Positions 33,770 to 45,065 of a stretch of DNA of 64,000 nt are shown here, in pieces (the first letter of the stretch is position 1; each line of letters starts with the position of its first letter). The stretch spans positions 647,052 to 711,051 of the forward strand of contig MNCI01003715.1 in assembly GCA_015680685.1 (NCBI GenBank). Direction: 5' to 3'. The DNA is from Gnetum montanum (lineage: Eukaryota; Streptophyta; Gnetopsida; Gnetales; Gnetaceae). The translations under genes were made by a program, and so were the position numbers. A model generated the notes under the pieces. That model ran no database searches, had not been told where the DNA came from, and worked only from the letters and a program-made list of their open reading frames with translations.

Positions 33770-34880
33770 TACCAACTCATTTTCAATTACAATTGAAAGC
33801 ATCTTGTTAGACTCATACTCTATGGTGATCATGTTGCCTTAATTTCAAATTTAATGGAAGGATTTCAACAAATGCTTAATGCTCTTGATGAATTTTGTTG
33901 ATATTCAAAAATAAAAGTTAATATCCCAAAAACAAAAATTATGATTTGTGGCACATGAAATAAAATGTATTATTTTACTATAGGATATAAACATATGGAC
34001 ATAATTTCCTCTTACAAATATCTTGGTTTAGAATGCTTGTGCAATTACAAATGAGATTACTGTATTACTCCAAAAGTTGCAAGTGGCATGAGAGCCTTAT
34101 TTACTTTAAAAAGAAAATATAATAAGGAATAAATTCTAGGTTGAGATATTTAAAAATAAATATATCATGTCATTATTCAACCTACTATTTTTTATGAGTA
34201 TATATTAGAAACAAATAGAAGAAATTCATAAGCTTTTTTTTTCTCAATGAATTTAAAGTGAATAGATAAACATAATATGATATTATGCTACTCAAATAAG
34301 AGATTATGTTGTTAGAGGATGAAGCTATTTATCAGTTTATAGTCTACACTCATGATTTTTTTTTTTTTTTTGCATTTTCATTAAATAAATATTTTAAGAA
34401 AGTGATGATGGAAACTCATGATAAAGGATGGCTTTATGATGGATTTTTAAGGCTTAATAAATAGAATATTCAAAACCACATTCTCTACTTTGATATTAAC
34501 TAAGGCCCCAATTTAGTAAAACAAACAATATATCAAAAACTTTGGGAAAGAGTAAAAGGGAAAAAATATTTCTATTTGAATAGTAATATATGAGGCCTTG
34601 AGTCAAAGACATGTTATTTATTTTCTACTATTCCTTATTAGTTACAATGCATAATTAGTAGAGAATGAATGGGATCTCATCATCTGAGAGTCGAAACAAG
34701 TTAGATGGAATAAAATTGCTTGTAAGGAATAAATATGTTGATTATGTAATACAAATAGTATTGAAGATGAATACCACATTTTCTTGCAATAACTTGCATT
34801 CGAGCACATTAAACATAGATGAAATATTATAGTTGTAAATTTGGTTGATTGTTCCAAATATTACCAATAATATCATCATC
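33770..34880 (+). pseudogene. LINE reverse transcriptase remnant
   Basis: The RT active-site region reads LYGDHVALISNLMEGFQQML where YADD is expected, then NALDEFC, a stop, KVNIPKTKIMICG, and YKYLGLEC with MRALFTLKRKYN downstream. A C-terminal part at about 34660-34860 reads HHLRVET and CNTNSIEDEYH, the Cys/His motif at the end of many LINE proteins. It is plus strand, with many stops. It differs in type from the RTE end just upstream, so two LINEs are present. Confidence 0.75.
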
Positions 34881-37200
34881 CTAACTTTATCCCAATAAAA
34901 TGTGGTTAGCTATGTGAGTTCTTTTTTACCATTTGCCTCTATGAATCAAGAATACTTGGTAATTTTGTTAATGATGTTTTCAAAACTCATAGCATGTATA
35001 TTTCTATTGCCCAATGGATCTAGATGATCTATAAACCTAATAAAATTTGAGTTTTAATTTCATAAAAAAAAGGTTGCTATATCCCTATTCGAGAGATGCC
35101 ATCAAAATAAAGACAAAAAAAGAAATGGTTAAAAACAATTGAAGATGAGTTGAAGAAATTGCAAACAAAAAAAATATAGCTTTTCATAAAAGTAAGTGGC
35201 AAAAAGAACTTATGTAGCTAATTAAACAAGGCTAGGATAATGATGTTGATGTTAAAAAACTTATAGTAATTAGGAATTATAGACTTTACGTTCTTTAAAA
35301 AATTAATGTTTAAGTCCATGTGAGACTAGTAACTAGTGAAATTACTTTATTCTATTGTAAAGTATGTAAAAATTTATAATTTCTAAATTTACAAATTGTA
35401 TGATAAATTTCTATTTGACTTGATAAGATTTTATGGCGGCAAAGCTTAGATCAACTTAGATTAATGTGATAAAAGCAATACAAATACTAGGACTTGTATA
35501 CTTTATCTTCCCTTTAAAATGGTAGTGTTCACTAGTATAAGTAACTAGTAAGATCACCTTCATTTTAGGGTAAAGTTTAAAAATTTATGATTTCTAAATA
35601 TAAAGTATAAATTTTATACTAAATTTCTATTAACTTGATAAGATATCAAGGTTACAAATCTAAGGTTGCTCAAAACAATACATGAATGATTCACATAAAA
35701 ACATGCATAAATTAAATGATACTTTTAAAAACCATGTACTCAACTTGCTTTGAAGTAATAATAAATAATGATATGCTTATTTTAGATGTTATTGTAGATT
35801 TCCATAGTATAAATTCTCTAATTATTCAATAAAACATGATATCATTTAGAATGACATTAATGTGCTACTTTCAAAAAATTTAAGTTATGAATTCAACTTT
35901 GGACAAAGGTGTAAAACCAAGTGATAACCCTATGACATGATGATTAATTTTGGTTTTATGCCATAATATAATAAATTTGTAATTACAATGACATACACCA
36001 CATATGCCAATGGAAAGTCCTACTATTGTTTCAAAATTTTATCAAGCCTAAACTCTACACTAGGCTTATTTTCTTAAAGTTAGGCTTTTTAGCCATCATA
36101 TATGAGGCTTTATCAAGGATAATTAATTAAGTCTCCTAGAATAACATCTAAAAAACATATAGAAAGAACCAGGTGTGAATTTGAGATTGCTAAAATTTTA
36201 TATGAAAATTTACTTTGCATGTTAAACCCATTAAGTTTTTTTTTATGATAATTAATAAACTAAAATTCCTAAATCTTTAATCATTTAATTTATAAAATGT
36301 TGGAGCAAAATCCTTGAATCTCTTCCAATTTGAAATCTTTTTTTCAGCTTAACTATTATTCCCAAATTTCTTCCAAGTTTGAGCAAATTTGTTCATTGAA
36401 GTTTGATTTAACTTACTTTTTTAACATGACAATTACTATCATAATCAAATATGATAATATTTATGTTTCTACTTAAACTAGTATATGGGGGGTGGTGTCG
36501 GACCCCAAAAAGAGAATTTTATTAATTAAATGAGATTAAGTACATGATCTACATTTGAACATATTAATGGATAAATAGGGAGAAGAACAATGACAAATGC
36601 GGATGATGAAAGAAAACATCTTGAAACTTAATCCTACTTAGGGAGTGGGAGTACATTCCAAAGAGCAACCTAATGCTGGGAATCCAAAAGAACTGCGAGT
36701 TAATAAGAGCTCAAAATGCTCAAAATTATGATAACACACTCCGATGTAGCNTCAAAAGAACTGCGAGTTAATAAGAGCTCAAAATGCTCAAAATTATGAT
36801 AACACACTCCAAGGCTGCAAACAATAAAACAACTGATTAGTAGAAATAATACTTGCTTAGTAGAAAAAGAAACCATTTACAATAAAATTATTAGACAATG
36901 TTTAAAATGTCCTTATTCTATTCAAATGATTAAAATTGCAATGACCTATTCAAAAAATGCTAAACTTAAGAAATTGTGAATAACCAACTTTTAATACCAT
37001 TAAAAATTGACTGGTGTGTACGACAAGATTAGTGTTTATCAATAAAATTTCCGTGTATTTTTCCTAATACAGCATTATCCGTGTATTTTGCAATTTTTAA
37101 GGACAACCGATGGGCCGGTTCTCAGTCCTTATGCATCCAATGCAAAGGGATACACGTAAAAAGAAATTCAAATTAAAAAAAAAATTGATAGTAATAAAAT
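34881..37200. other. AT-rich stretch without recognisable gene
   Basis: Holds an imperfect direct duplication (about 35325-35490 and 35537-35690, offset about 212 bp, both with GTAACTAGT and TTAAC/GACTTGATAAGAT blocks) and an assembly scar at 36685-36810. No gene is supported. Confidence 0.5.
36685..36810. repeat. 58-bp exact direct repeat around a single N
   Basis: 36685-36742 and 36753-36810 are identical (CAAAAGAACTGCG to AACACACTCC). One N (36751) lies between them. This is what unmerged contig ends look like. Confidence 0.85.
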
Positions 37201-37419
37201 AAAAGAAAAACTAATCGTGGCAAAGACTTAATATGACTGAAAATATGGCAAAGCAGGAAGCTCTTTATAGTAAAAGAGGGAGCGAAAATTTTGCTGGGAA
37301 GGAACAGAAAATACTGCATAGGCCAGCGCAGGCATGATCTTCGTCTCCGTCAACATGAAACTTGATTGGAATGTGCATGCATACGCAGTCGCAGAACAGC
37401 ATATGAGCAAGAACAAGAT

Positions 37420-37505
37420 TGGAATAAGAAGAAGGAGGAGGAAACAAGAAGGGATCAGCAGCAGCAGCAAGAACACGAACAAGAAGAAGAAGAAGAAGAA
37501 GAGCC
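37420..37505. repeat. GAA/CAG-rich simple sequence in the 3' flank of the coiled-coil gene
   Basis: GAAGAAGGAGG, CAGCAGCAGCAG and (GAA)n runs lie just beyond the stop codon on the minus strand, where the 3' untranslated region would be. Both strands are open here by composition only. Confidence 0.8.
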
Positions 37506-38277
37506 TCCGGCAATCTTCGTCTGCAACTCTTTTCACTGCCTTTTCCTCGGCTGCTTCTTTTTGGCATCGTAGTCCTCCGGAGCCGGATACCAGTCCTTGA
37601 AAGGAGGAACGCCGACGCACTTTTCGGCTGCGAAACTCAGCCAGTCATCCTTCTTCGGACGGCCACGGCCCGCCATGGACAACTTGAATTGATCATACAT
37701 TCCGGCCTGCCGCACCATTTGCTCGAGCTCGGCGACCGTGTACGTTGTCAGGGGACGGTCCTCTTCCTCTGTATATCGTCCTCCTTTTCGGACTCCGCCG
37801 GCGCCGGCCTGGGCCGTTTTCCGAGGAGGAGGCAGAGTCGGCTCTTCTTCTGCTTCTTCTTCCTGTTCTTCCTCTGCTCTTGATTGATTTTGCGTCAGCC
37901 GTCAGGGTTTCAGGTGCTGCTGTTGCTTGCGTTTGCTTCTGCGTTAGGGTTTCATGTGCTGCTGTTGAGTGCGTTTGCTTCTGCGTTAGGGTTTCATGAT
38001 GTTCGTCTCTGTGTTTCGGCGTTGGACTCGTATCCCGAACCCTCGGAGACTCTTCTTTTGTCTCCGGCGTGATCGGCGCGCCGGAGGTGCGGATTTTGGC
38101 TATTGCAGCGTACAATGGCCCGGTTTTGATCGCAATGAATAATCCGGAAGAATCTTTGTCCTCGGAGGTTTCGTGTGCCTGATGCTTCTTCTTGCTTGCT
38201 TCCAGCTCCAGTTGAATGAATTCCAGCTTCGCTTCGAGCTCTGCATTCCGCGTTTGTAGAGACTTCGTATCCAATTC

Positions 38278-38710
38278 ATGGCCGCTCTGGCGGCGGTTCT
38301 GCAACTCGCCTTTCAAGCGTTCCAGCTCCAATTGAATCGATTCCAGTTTAGCTTCGAGCTCCGCGTGTTGCGCTTGCAGAGCCTTCGTATCCAATTCATG
38401 GCCGTTGTGGCGGCGGTTCTCTCACTTGTCTTTCAAGCTGGATTTTGCCTGTTCCAGCTCCAGTTGAATCGATTGCAGCTTGGTTTGGAGCTCCGCATTC
38501 TGCGTTGGTAGAGCCTTCACATCCAATTCATGGCCTCTCTGGCGGCGGTTCTTCAACTCGTCTTTCAAGCTGGCGTTCGCCTGTTCCAGTTCCAGTTGAA
38601 TCGATTCCAGCTTAGGTTCGAGCTCCGCCTTCTGCGTTTGGAGAGCTTTCACAGCCAATTCATGTCCGCTATGGCCTCGGTTCTGTAACTCGTCTTTCAA
38701 GCTCCAGTTG
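38278..38710 (-). repeat. Coding tandem repeat of about 40-44 codons
   Basis: Four repeat starts at about 38278, 38398, 38530 and 38662 (plus view CATGGCC or CATGTCC before CGGCGGTTCT or related) are spaced 120-132 bp. Each encodes a block such as HELDVKALQTQNAEL followed by SIQLELEQA and SLKDEL. The unit length is a multiple of three. Confidence 0.85.
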
Positions 38711-40016
38711 GCCTGTTCGAGCTCCCTTACGAGGATCTCGGCCTGCTCGGCTCTGCTCCGGGCCTCGCCGAGGTGGCGTTTCAGGTCTTTTATCTCGGTT
38801 GCGTGGCACATTACGGTCGTAATCATGGCTTCGAGCTGCTGCAGAGATTCGGCGACGCTGTTGTTTGCTTTCTGCAAAAGTTTGTTGCTATCTTGCAAAC
38901 GAGCCGACTCGTCCTTGAGCGAACGTAGCTCCTGTTCCCGCTTCTGTTCCTTTTCCAACAATTCACGAATTCGATCTTCCAATCGGTTGTTGCGCACGTC
39001 CTGGTAAGCGATTTCCTTGGCCAACTGCGCGGTTACAATAGCGTTTTCTTCGGAGTCGTGTTTCAGGTGCTGTTGCAGAGAAGATATCTGAGACTCCCTG
39101 TCCGTGGAAGTCTGCCGTGCATCCTGCAATTTTTCGTTGGCAGAGAACAGCTCGGATCGCAGCGCTTCGATCTCCTGCTTCGCGGATTGCAAATCAGAGT
39201 CCTCAGCTTCGAGAACTTGTTTTTCTTCGTTGGCCTTCTCCAGTTGCTTTTTGGTGGAATTCAATTCGCTTCGAAGAGCTTCGCAGGAATTTCTCCTGGA
39301 ACACAGCTCTGATTGCACTCTCGAGATCTCGCTGTCGTATCTTTCCTTCTCTTGCTGCAGTTGCTCCCTTGCGAGTTGCAGCTCGGATCGTAGTTCTTCG
39401 AGCTCCTGCTTTGCGGACTGCAGCTCAGAGTTTTCAGTTTCGTGAAATTTTTGCTCTTCTTTGGCCTTCTCCAGTTCCTTTTTGGCAGAGTGCAATGCGC
39501 TTCGAAGACATTCGATGGATTTTCTCCTGGAATGCAGCTCCAATTTTACTCTCTCGATCTCGCTGTCGTGCCTTTCCCTCTCCTGTTGCAATTGCTCCCT
39601 TGCAAATTGCAGGTCGGATTGACTCTTACCAAGCTCTGCATTGAAATTTTCTCTCTTTCTCCCATTTCTCTTTTGCGGACTGCAGCTCAGATTCAACAGC
39701 TGCATATGCTTCTTTCTGCGATTGCGTTTCGGCTTGAAAGCTATCATGAATTTTCTTCCTTTCCTCGTATTTATTTTTCCAGATCTCTTCATGCTCCTCA
39801 ACTGCTGCTTAAGGTATGCAACCTCATTTACCAGCTCTGCAACTTCATCGATTCCGGATACGTTCTCCAATTTCTTTTTCAGTAACTCCAATTCATTATT
39901 ACGTTCCTGCAACTCCTCTTCAATACGGTCTCTCTCTTTCTTCAGCGTTGCTGCTGATTCATCCTTTGTATCGGCCTGGCTTTGAATTTGCATTTGCAGA
40001 TCTGTAATGGTGGTCT

Positions 40017-40309
40017 TGTTAAGTTATGTGGTGACTGATCCAACAGTGAGCAATAGTTATGTTAAGTTATGTTATTGTTAAGTTAGCAGCAGTGAGCAAT
40101 AGTTAATTAGTAGTTACTGGTTCTGGTCCAGTTTCCGTTCTTTCTGTACCCAAAAACTTTCCTGTAACCATAATTGTATCTAGCAAAATTATTTAATAAC
40201 AATTCTCATGCATTTCGGTGGTGTGCTTGCTTAAACGCCACACAAAGCTGTGTGTGTTGCCTGTGTTTTTTTTTCTTCTTCGATTCTTTATCTGTTCTTG
40301 AATATAACA
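40017..40309 (+). repeat. 5' LTR of copia element 1
   Basis: Starts TGTTAAGTTATG and ends AATATAACA, with the TGTT...AACA inverted ends of copia LTRs. Direct GTTATGTTAAG-like repeats occur at 40058-40090. Confidence 0.8.
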
Positions 40310-40311
40310 AC

Positions 40312-40323
40312 TGGTATTAGAGC
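40312..40323 (+). other. Primer-binding site of copia element 1
   Basis: TGGTATTAGAGC differs at one base from TGGTATCAGAGC, the usual copia site for initiator tRNA-Met. Confidence 0.85.
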
Positions 40324-40324
40324 A

Positions 40325-41172
40325 ATGGATCAGTGGGAGCAATGGCATCCGAGGACGGAAAATGGCATCCGAGGACGAAAAGTCAGGATCCACAAATTCA
40401 ATGGAACAGACTTTGGGTTTTGGAAGATGCAGATTGAAGATTATCTGTATCAAAAGAAGTTGCATGAACTGCTGCTAGGGAAGAAGCCAGATCAAATGAA
40501 TCAAGAAGATTGGAATCTCTTAGATTGCCAGGCACTTGGTGTGATTAGATTGACATTGGCAAGAAATGTCGCAGTTCAACATTGTTAATGAGACAACCAC
40601 TGCAGGTTTAATGAAGACGTTGTCAAGTATGTATAAAAAGCCATCTGGTGCAAACAAGGTATATTTGATGCGTTAGTTGTTCACTCTGAAGATGGGTGAA
40701 GGTGCATCAGTTACAAATCACATCAATGAATTCAATACGATAATTAGTCAATTGAAATTGAATTCAGTGGCGATCACCTTTGAGGACGAAATCCAGGCGT
40801 TGATTTTGCTGTCATCTTTGCCAAAGAGTTGGTTTGCAACAGTGACTGCTGTGAGTAGCTCATTAGGTACTTTAAAATTAAAGTTGAATGATATTCGAGA
40901 CTTGATTCTTAACAAGGATATTATTCGCAGAAGGGAGTCAAGTGAATCCTCAGGGTCCGCTTTGAATACAGAAAGCAGAGGTAGGAGCTCACAACGTGGT
41001 CAAAACCATGGTAATGGTAGATCAAAGTTCAGAGGCAGAGGAAAATCTAAAAATCACAGAGAAGTTGTTTGCTAGAATTGTGACAAGAAGGGTCACTTTA
41101 GAAATCAGTGCAGGGCACCAAAGAAGAAGAAAAATCACACTCAAGATGATGAATCAGCGAATGCAACATAGG
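40325..41172 (+). pseudogene. gag of copia element 1
   Basis: MDQWEQWHP starts the frame; IHKFNGTDFGFWKMQIEDYL and LGKKPDQMNQEDWNLLD are the copia Gag N-terminal domain. After a stop near 40588, FTLKMGEGASVTNHINEFN and LSSLPKSW continue in another frame from 40677. A CCHC zinc knuckle (C, stop, NCDKKGHFRNQC) at about 41069-41113 has a TAG inside. A Ser/Arg/Gly-rich linker precedes it. Confidence 0.85.
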
Positions 41173-41179
41173 AGATTAT

Positions 41180-41580
41180 TGTTGATGCTTTGATTTGCTG
41201 TGTGGACAATCTTATTAAATCTTGGATTCAAGTGCTTCATTCCACTCCACTCCATGCAAGGAATTGTTACACAATTATGTTGCAGAGAAGTTTGGAAAGG
41301 TTTATCTTGCAGATGATGAACCTTTGGATATTGTGGGGAAGGGTAAAGTTCAAATAAAGACCACCCAAGGGATGCAATGGAAATTGCAAGATGTAAGACA
41401 TGTTCTTGGACTTAAGAAAAATTTAATCTCCATGAGTTAGATGGATTTGGATGGGTATACAACAACATTTGGCGATAGATCATGGAAGATTACCAAGGGA
41501 AACTTGGTTGTTGCATGAGGCAGTAAGATGGGAACATTGTACATGACTACAGCAAAGAAAGATGCAGTTGCAATTGCTAA
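41180..41580 (+). pseudogene. Protease region of copia element 1
   Basis: LDSSASFHSTPCKELL holds the active-site position, Ser replacing the expected Gly of D-S-G. VGKGKVQIKTTQG and VRHVLGLKKNLISMS are the usual downstream protease motifs. A stop follows near 41440. Confidence 0.8.
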
Positions 41581-42480
41581 CTATGATGGTGATTCAGTCC
41601 TATAGCACTGAAGACTTGGGCACATGAGCGAAAAAGGTATGAAGTTGTTGGTTTCAAAGGGAAAGTTACCAAAGTTTAAGTGTGATGATGTTGGCTTGTG
41701 TGAAAATTGTGTTTATGGGAAGCAAAAACAAGTTACTTTCTCAAAGACAGGGAGAATATCACAGACTGAAAAGCTTGAACTGGTGCATTCAGATGTATGG
41801 GGGCTAGCTCCAATGAAGTCTCTTAGAGGCTCAAGCTATTATGTCACCTTCATTGACGATTCCACTAGGAAGGTATGGGTTTATTTTCTTAAAAATAAAT
41901 CTGATGTGTTTGCTACTTTTAAAAGGTGGAAAGCTGAAGTAGAAAATTAGACTGGCTTAAAAATAAAATGTCTGAAGTCAGATAATGGAGGGGAATATGA
42001 TAGCCAAGAATTCAAGAATTTCTGTTCAGAAAATGGGATCAAGATGATCAAGATAGTTCCAAAAACGTCAGAGCAAAACAGTGTTGCTAAACGGATGAAC
42101 AGAACCTTGAATGAAAGAGCTAGGAGCATATGAATACACTCTGGGCTACCAAAGTTCTTTTGGGCAGATGCAGTTAACACAGCAGCCTACCTCATTAATC
42201 GAGCACCTTCAGTTCCATTGGAGTTCAGAATACTAGAGGAGGTATGGATTGGGAAGGAGGTAAATCTTTCACATTTGAAAATTTTTGGGTGTGTCTGGTA
42301 TGTGCATATTGATTCAAATGATAGAGATAAGCTTGATCTTAAAGCCAAGAAATGTTATTTTATTGGCTATGGTTCCGATAATTTTGGTTATCGTTTCTGG
42401 GATGATCAAAATAGGAAAATTATCAGACACAGGGATGTCGTTTTTAATGAACACATGGTGTGCAAGGATAGGTTCGGTTT
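41581..42480 (+). pseudogene. Integrase of copia element 1
   Basis: The pre-integrase zinc region (CENCVYGKQKQVTF) is followed by the core: HSDVWG (first Asp), KSDNGGEY (second Asp) and NSVAKRMNRTLNERAR, where Lys (AAA, 42089-42091) stands in the place of the catalytic Glu. Stops at 41948-41950 and near 42132 also break it. LKIFGCVWYVHI and KKCYFIGY follow as usual. Confidence 0.85.
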
Positions 42481-43600
42481 AGAATCCAACATTGCAGGGA
42501 AGCAAGAAAATGAATGTGAGAAGACTGAACTGGAAGAGATATTTGAGAGGGATGTGGTTGGAAGGACTCAAGCAAATCCTGGAAACAGGATAGCTGAAAA
42601 TGAAAATGATGTTGCAGAAACAACCACACTAGAGCCTCAGTTGAGAAGGTCTACAAGAACACCAAAGCCTAGAGAAAGGTACTCTCCCTCGTTACATTAC
42701 TTATTGTTGATTGATGCTGGAGAACTAGAATGTTTGGATGAAGCAATGCAGGCAACAGATTGTGTTGAGTGGGAGGTGGCTATGAGAGATGAGATGAAGT
42801 CACTCCACAAAAATATGACATGGACACTAACTGAGTTGCCAGAAGGAAAGAAGGCATTGCAGAATAAGTGGGTGTACAGGGTCAAGGAAGAACATGATGG
42901 CAGCAAAAGATACAAAGCAAGGTTAGTAGTTAAGGGTTTCCAACAGAAAAAGGGAATTGACTACATAGAAATTTTTTCACCTGTAGTAAAGTTGACTACC
43001 ATTAGAGTAGTGCTAAGTATTGTGGCTGCTGATGATTTGCATCTAGAGCAGCTAGATGTCAAAACTACATTTCTACATGGTGACCTCGAAGAAGACATTT
43101 ACATGACACAACCAGAAGGCTTCCAAGTTCCAGGGAGGGAAAATCTAGTGTGTAAATTGAAGAAAAGCCTGTATGGGTTGAAGCAGGCTCCAAGGCAATG
43201 GTACAAAAAGTTTGATGGATTTATGTGTAAAAATGGCTTTGTTCGAAGCAAGATGGATCACTGCTGCTATTTCAAGAATACTAATGACTGTTATATAATA
43301 TTGTTGTTATATGTTGATGATATGCTAGTTGCAAGGACTAGAAAGAAGGAGATCAATAGCTTAAAGCAGCATTTGGCAAGAAAATTTGAGATGAAAGACT
43401 TGGGGCCAGCTAAGTAGATACTTGGGATGAAAATATCTAGAGATAGATCAAAGGGATTGCTGAAGCTATCTCAAGAAAAGTACATAGGACAGTTGCTGAA
43501 AAAGTTTAGTCTTCAAGATGCCAAGATCAGAAATACTCCTATGGGAAGCCATGTTCATCTCTACAAGGCGTAGGCACCAAAGACAGATGAGGAGAGAAAA
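42481..43600 (+). pseudogene. Reverse transcriptase of copia element 1
   Basis: A long open stretch (from 42218 to 43417) holds NKWVYRVKEEHDG, YKARLVVKGFQQKKGIDY, QLDVKTTFLHGDLEEDIYM, SLYGLKQAPRQWYKKF and the active site LYVDDM. After a TAG at 43415-43417 the frame continues as ILGMKISRDR. It is one of the best kept RT domains in the window. Confidence 0.9.
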
Positions 43601-44330
43601 CACATGGCCAAAGTACCTTATGCTTTAGTAGTTGGAAGCTTGATGTATGCTATGGTATGTACTAGGCCAGACATAGCTCATGCAGTGGGAGTTGTTAGCA
43701 AGTTTATGTTTGATCCAGGAAGGGAGCATTGGGAAGCTATAAAGTGGCTCCTAAGATATCTGAAAGGAACTTCAGGTATGACACTTTGTTTTAAACGGAA
43801 CAGCATTACTCTACAGGGTTTTTCTTATGCAGGATTTGGGAGGTGACTTGGATAGCAGGAAGAGCACCACTGGTTGTCTCTTTACCGTGGGCAACACGAC
43901 TATGAGCTAGATGTCTCGACTTCAATAGAGCATTGCTCTCTCAACCATAGAAATAGAATATATGGCTATCTCAGAAGCTGGAAAAGAGATGATCTGGTTA
44001 AAGGGTCTTCTAAAAGAATTAGGTAAGACATAGGACAACAATGAGCTTTTCACTGATAGTCCAGTGCCATACATCTAGCTAAAAATCTAGTCTTCCATTC
44101 CAAATCCAAACACATTCAGCTAAGGTATCATCATATCCGAGAATTGATAGATGATGGAACATTATTGCTGAGGTATCATCATATCCCAGAATTGATAGAT
44201 GATGGAACATTATTGCTGAGGAAGATTCCTGGTTCAAACAACCCTGCAGACATGTTAACCAAGGCAGTCACCTTTGCTAAGCTGAAACTTTGCACAACCT
44301 TAGCAGGACTCCATGGTTAGCAATGAGGAG
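43601..44330 (+). pseudogene. RNase H of copia element 1
   Basis: YALVVGSLMYAMVCTRPDIA and WLLRYLKGTSGMTL begin the domain. A frame shift near 43840 breaks it; [14 protein letters not shown] continues in another frame. A 48-bp in-frame tandem duplication (44123-44170, 44171-44218) doubles a YHHI-ELIDDGTLLLR block. NPADMLTKAV closes the polyprotein. Confidence 0.85.
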
Positions 44331-44387
44331 GCATTGTTTGTGGAATTAATAGCATCTGTGGCATAAGCAAGGGAGTAAGAGTTTTTT

Positions 44388-44430
44388 NNNNNNNNNNNNN
44401 NNNNNNNNNNNNNNNNNNNNNNNNNNNNNN
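44388..44430. other. Assembly gap (43 N)
   Basis: A run of N separates the end of copia element 1 from the next exon of the coiled-coil gene. Its true length is unknown and it should contain the 3' LTR. Confidence 0.95.
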
Positions 44431-45065
44431 AGTTTGTTCCGAGTTTGTTGCAGACTCTGTGACGCTTCACCGTACGCAGATTTTAAGGACTCCACTTCTT
44501 CCATACGTAGCAGGATTTCCTTTTGAAGATCTTTTATATGCAACCCGTGTCTTTCCTGTTCAAGCAGCTGATCTTTGCTCTCTTGATATAGCTTCTGAGA
44601 CATGCAAAAAAACATTTGTTAGTATAATCTTCCTCAATTCCTGCAACATGAAACCATCATAATAATAGTTTTCCAGCTTCAAGATATCTACAAACACACC
44701 CCAAGGTAAAGATTCTTCCTACCTTCACCAAAACTTCCATCTCCTCTCTTGTAATTTCTTTCAAATTCTGGTGCTTCTGCATGCAAATTTCAGAGCAGAC
44801 ATGAAGCACGGAAAGGAAAAACAAAAATCACTGCTAACAATGAAATTAAAATTTTATTGCATCCCTAGACGTTCTGCATCTATCATTACTGAATAAAAGC
44901 AAGATCAGGAAGGATGCCATATCAAATGTTTTTTCTGTTCTTTCAAATAAGAAAATGAAATAGGAAGGAAGGGAAGTTACAACCTCGGTGTTTGCATCGT
45001 CTAACAGTTCCGCCGGACCCATGATGGTTGAGTACCCGGAGTGGTCCGAGAGTCTTGATGATTGT

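Larger units (their letters stand above)
40017..44387 (+). mobile_element. Ty1/copia element (TNT1/Tork-like), inserted in the coiled-coil gene
   Basis: It begins with a 293-bp LTR (40017-40309) and a methionine-type primer-binding site, then gag, protease, integrase, RT and RNase H on the plus strand, the copia order. It ends in a purine-rich stretch before an assembly gap (44388-44430) in which the 3' LTR should lie. The target-site duplication cannot be checked for that reason. Confidence 0.85.
37533..45065 (-). pseudogene. Host gene for a long coiled-coil protein, disrupted
   Basis: Minus-strand exons: 45065-44984 (about 27 codons; upstream AG acceptor at TTTCTAAGCAG, so an earlier exon may exist), 44776-44723 (18 codons), 44594-44431, and a long exon from 40016 to 37533. 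Introns between the first three have GT and AG ends and phase 0. The product starts near MGPAELLDDANTE and is almost all heptad repeat (Glu, Leu, Gln, Lys), with a Ser/Arg-rich then basic C-terminus (GRGRPKKDDWLSFAAEK). GC content is clearly higher than in the surroundings. It is broken by a copia element at 40017, an in-frame TGA (38422-38424), a frame change near 37750 and two offsetting frame shifts (39640-39800). No family was recognised. If the copia lies in an intron, part of the damage would be milder. Confidence 0.75.

Noticed and set aside
37334-37600. Small Lys/Gln-rich proteins on the plus strand near 37400
   Set aside because: They arise from GAA and CAG simple repeats in the 3' flank of the coiled-coil gene.
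37745-39985. Several plus-strand open frames (84 to 175 codons) over the coiled-coil exon
   Set aside because: They are mirror frames of the Glu/Leu/Gln-rich minus-strand exon and become Ser/Phe/Cys-rich nonsense on the plus strand.
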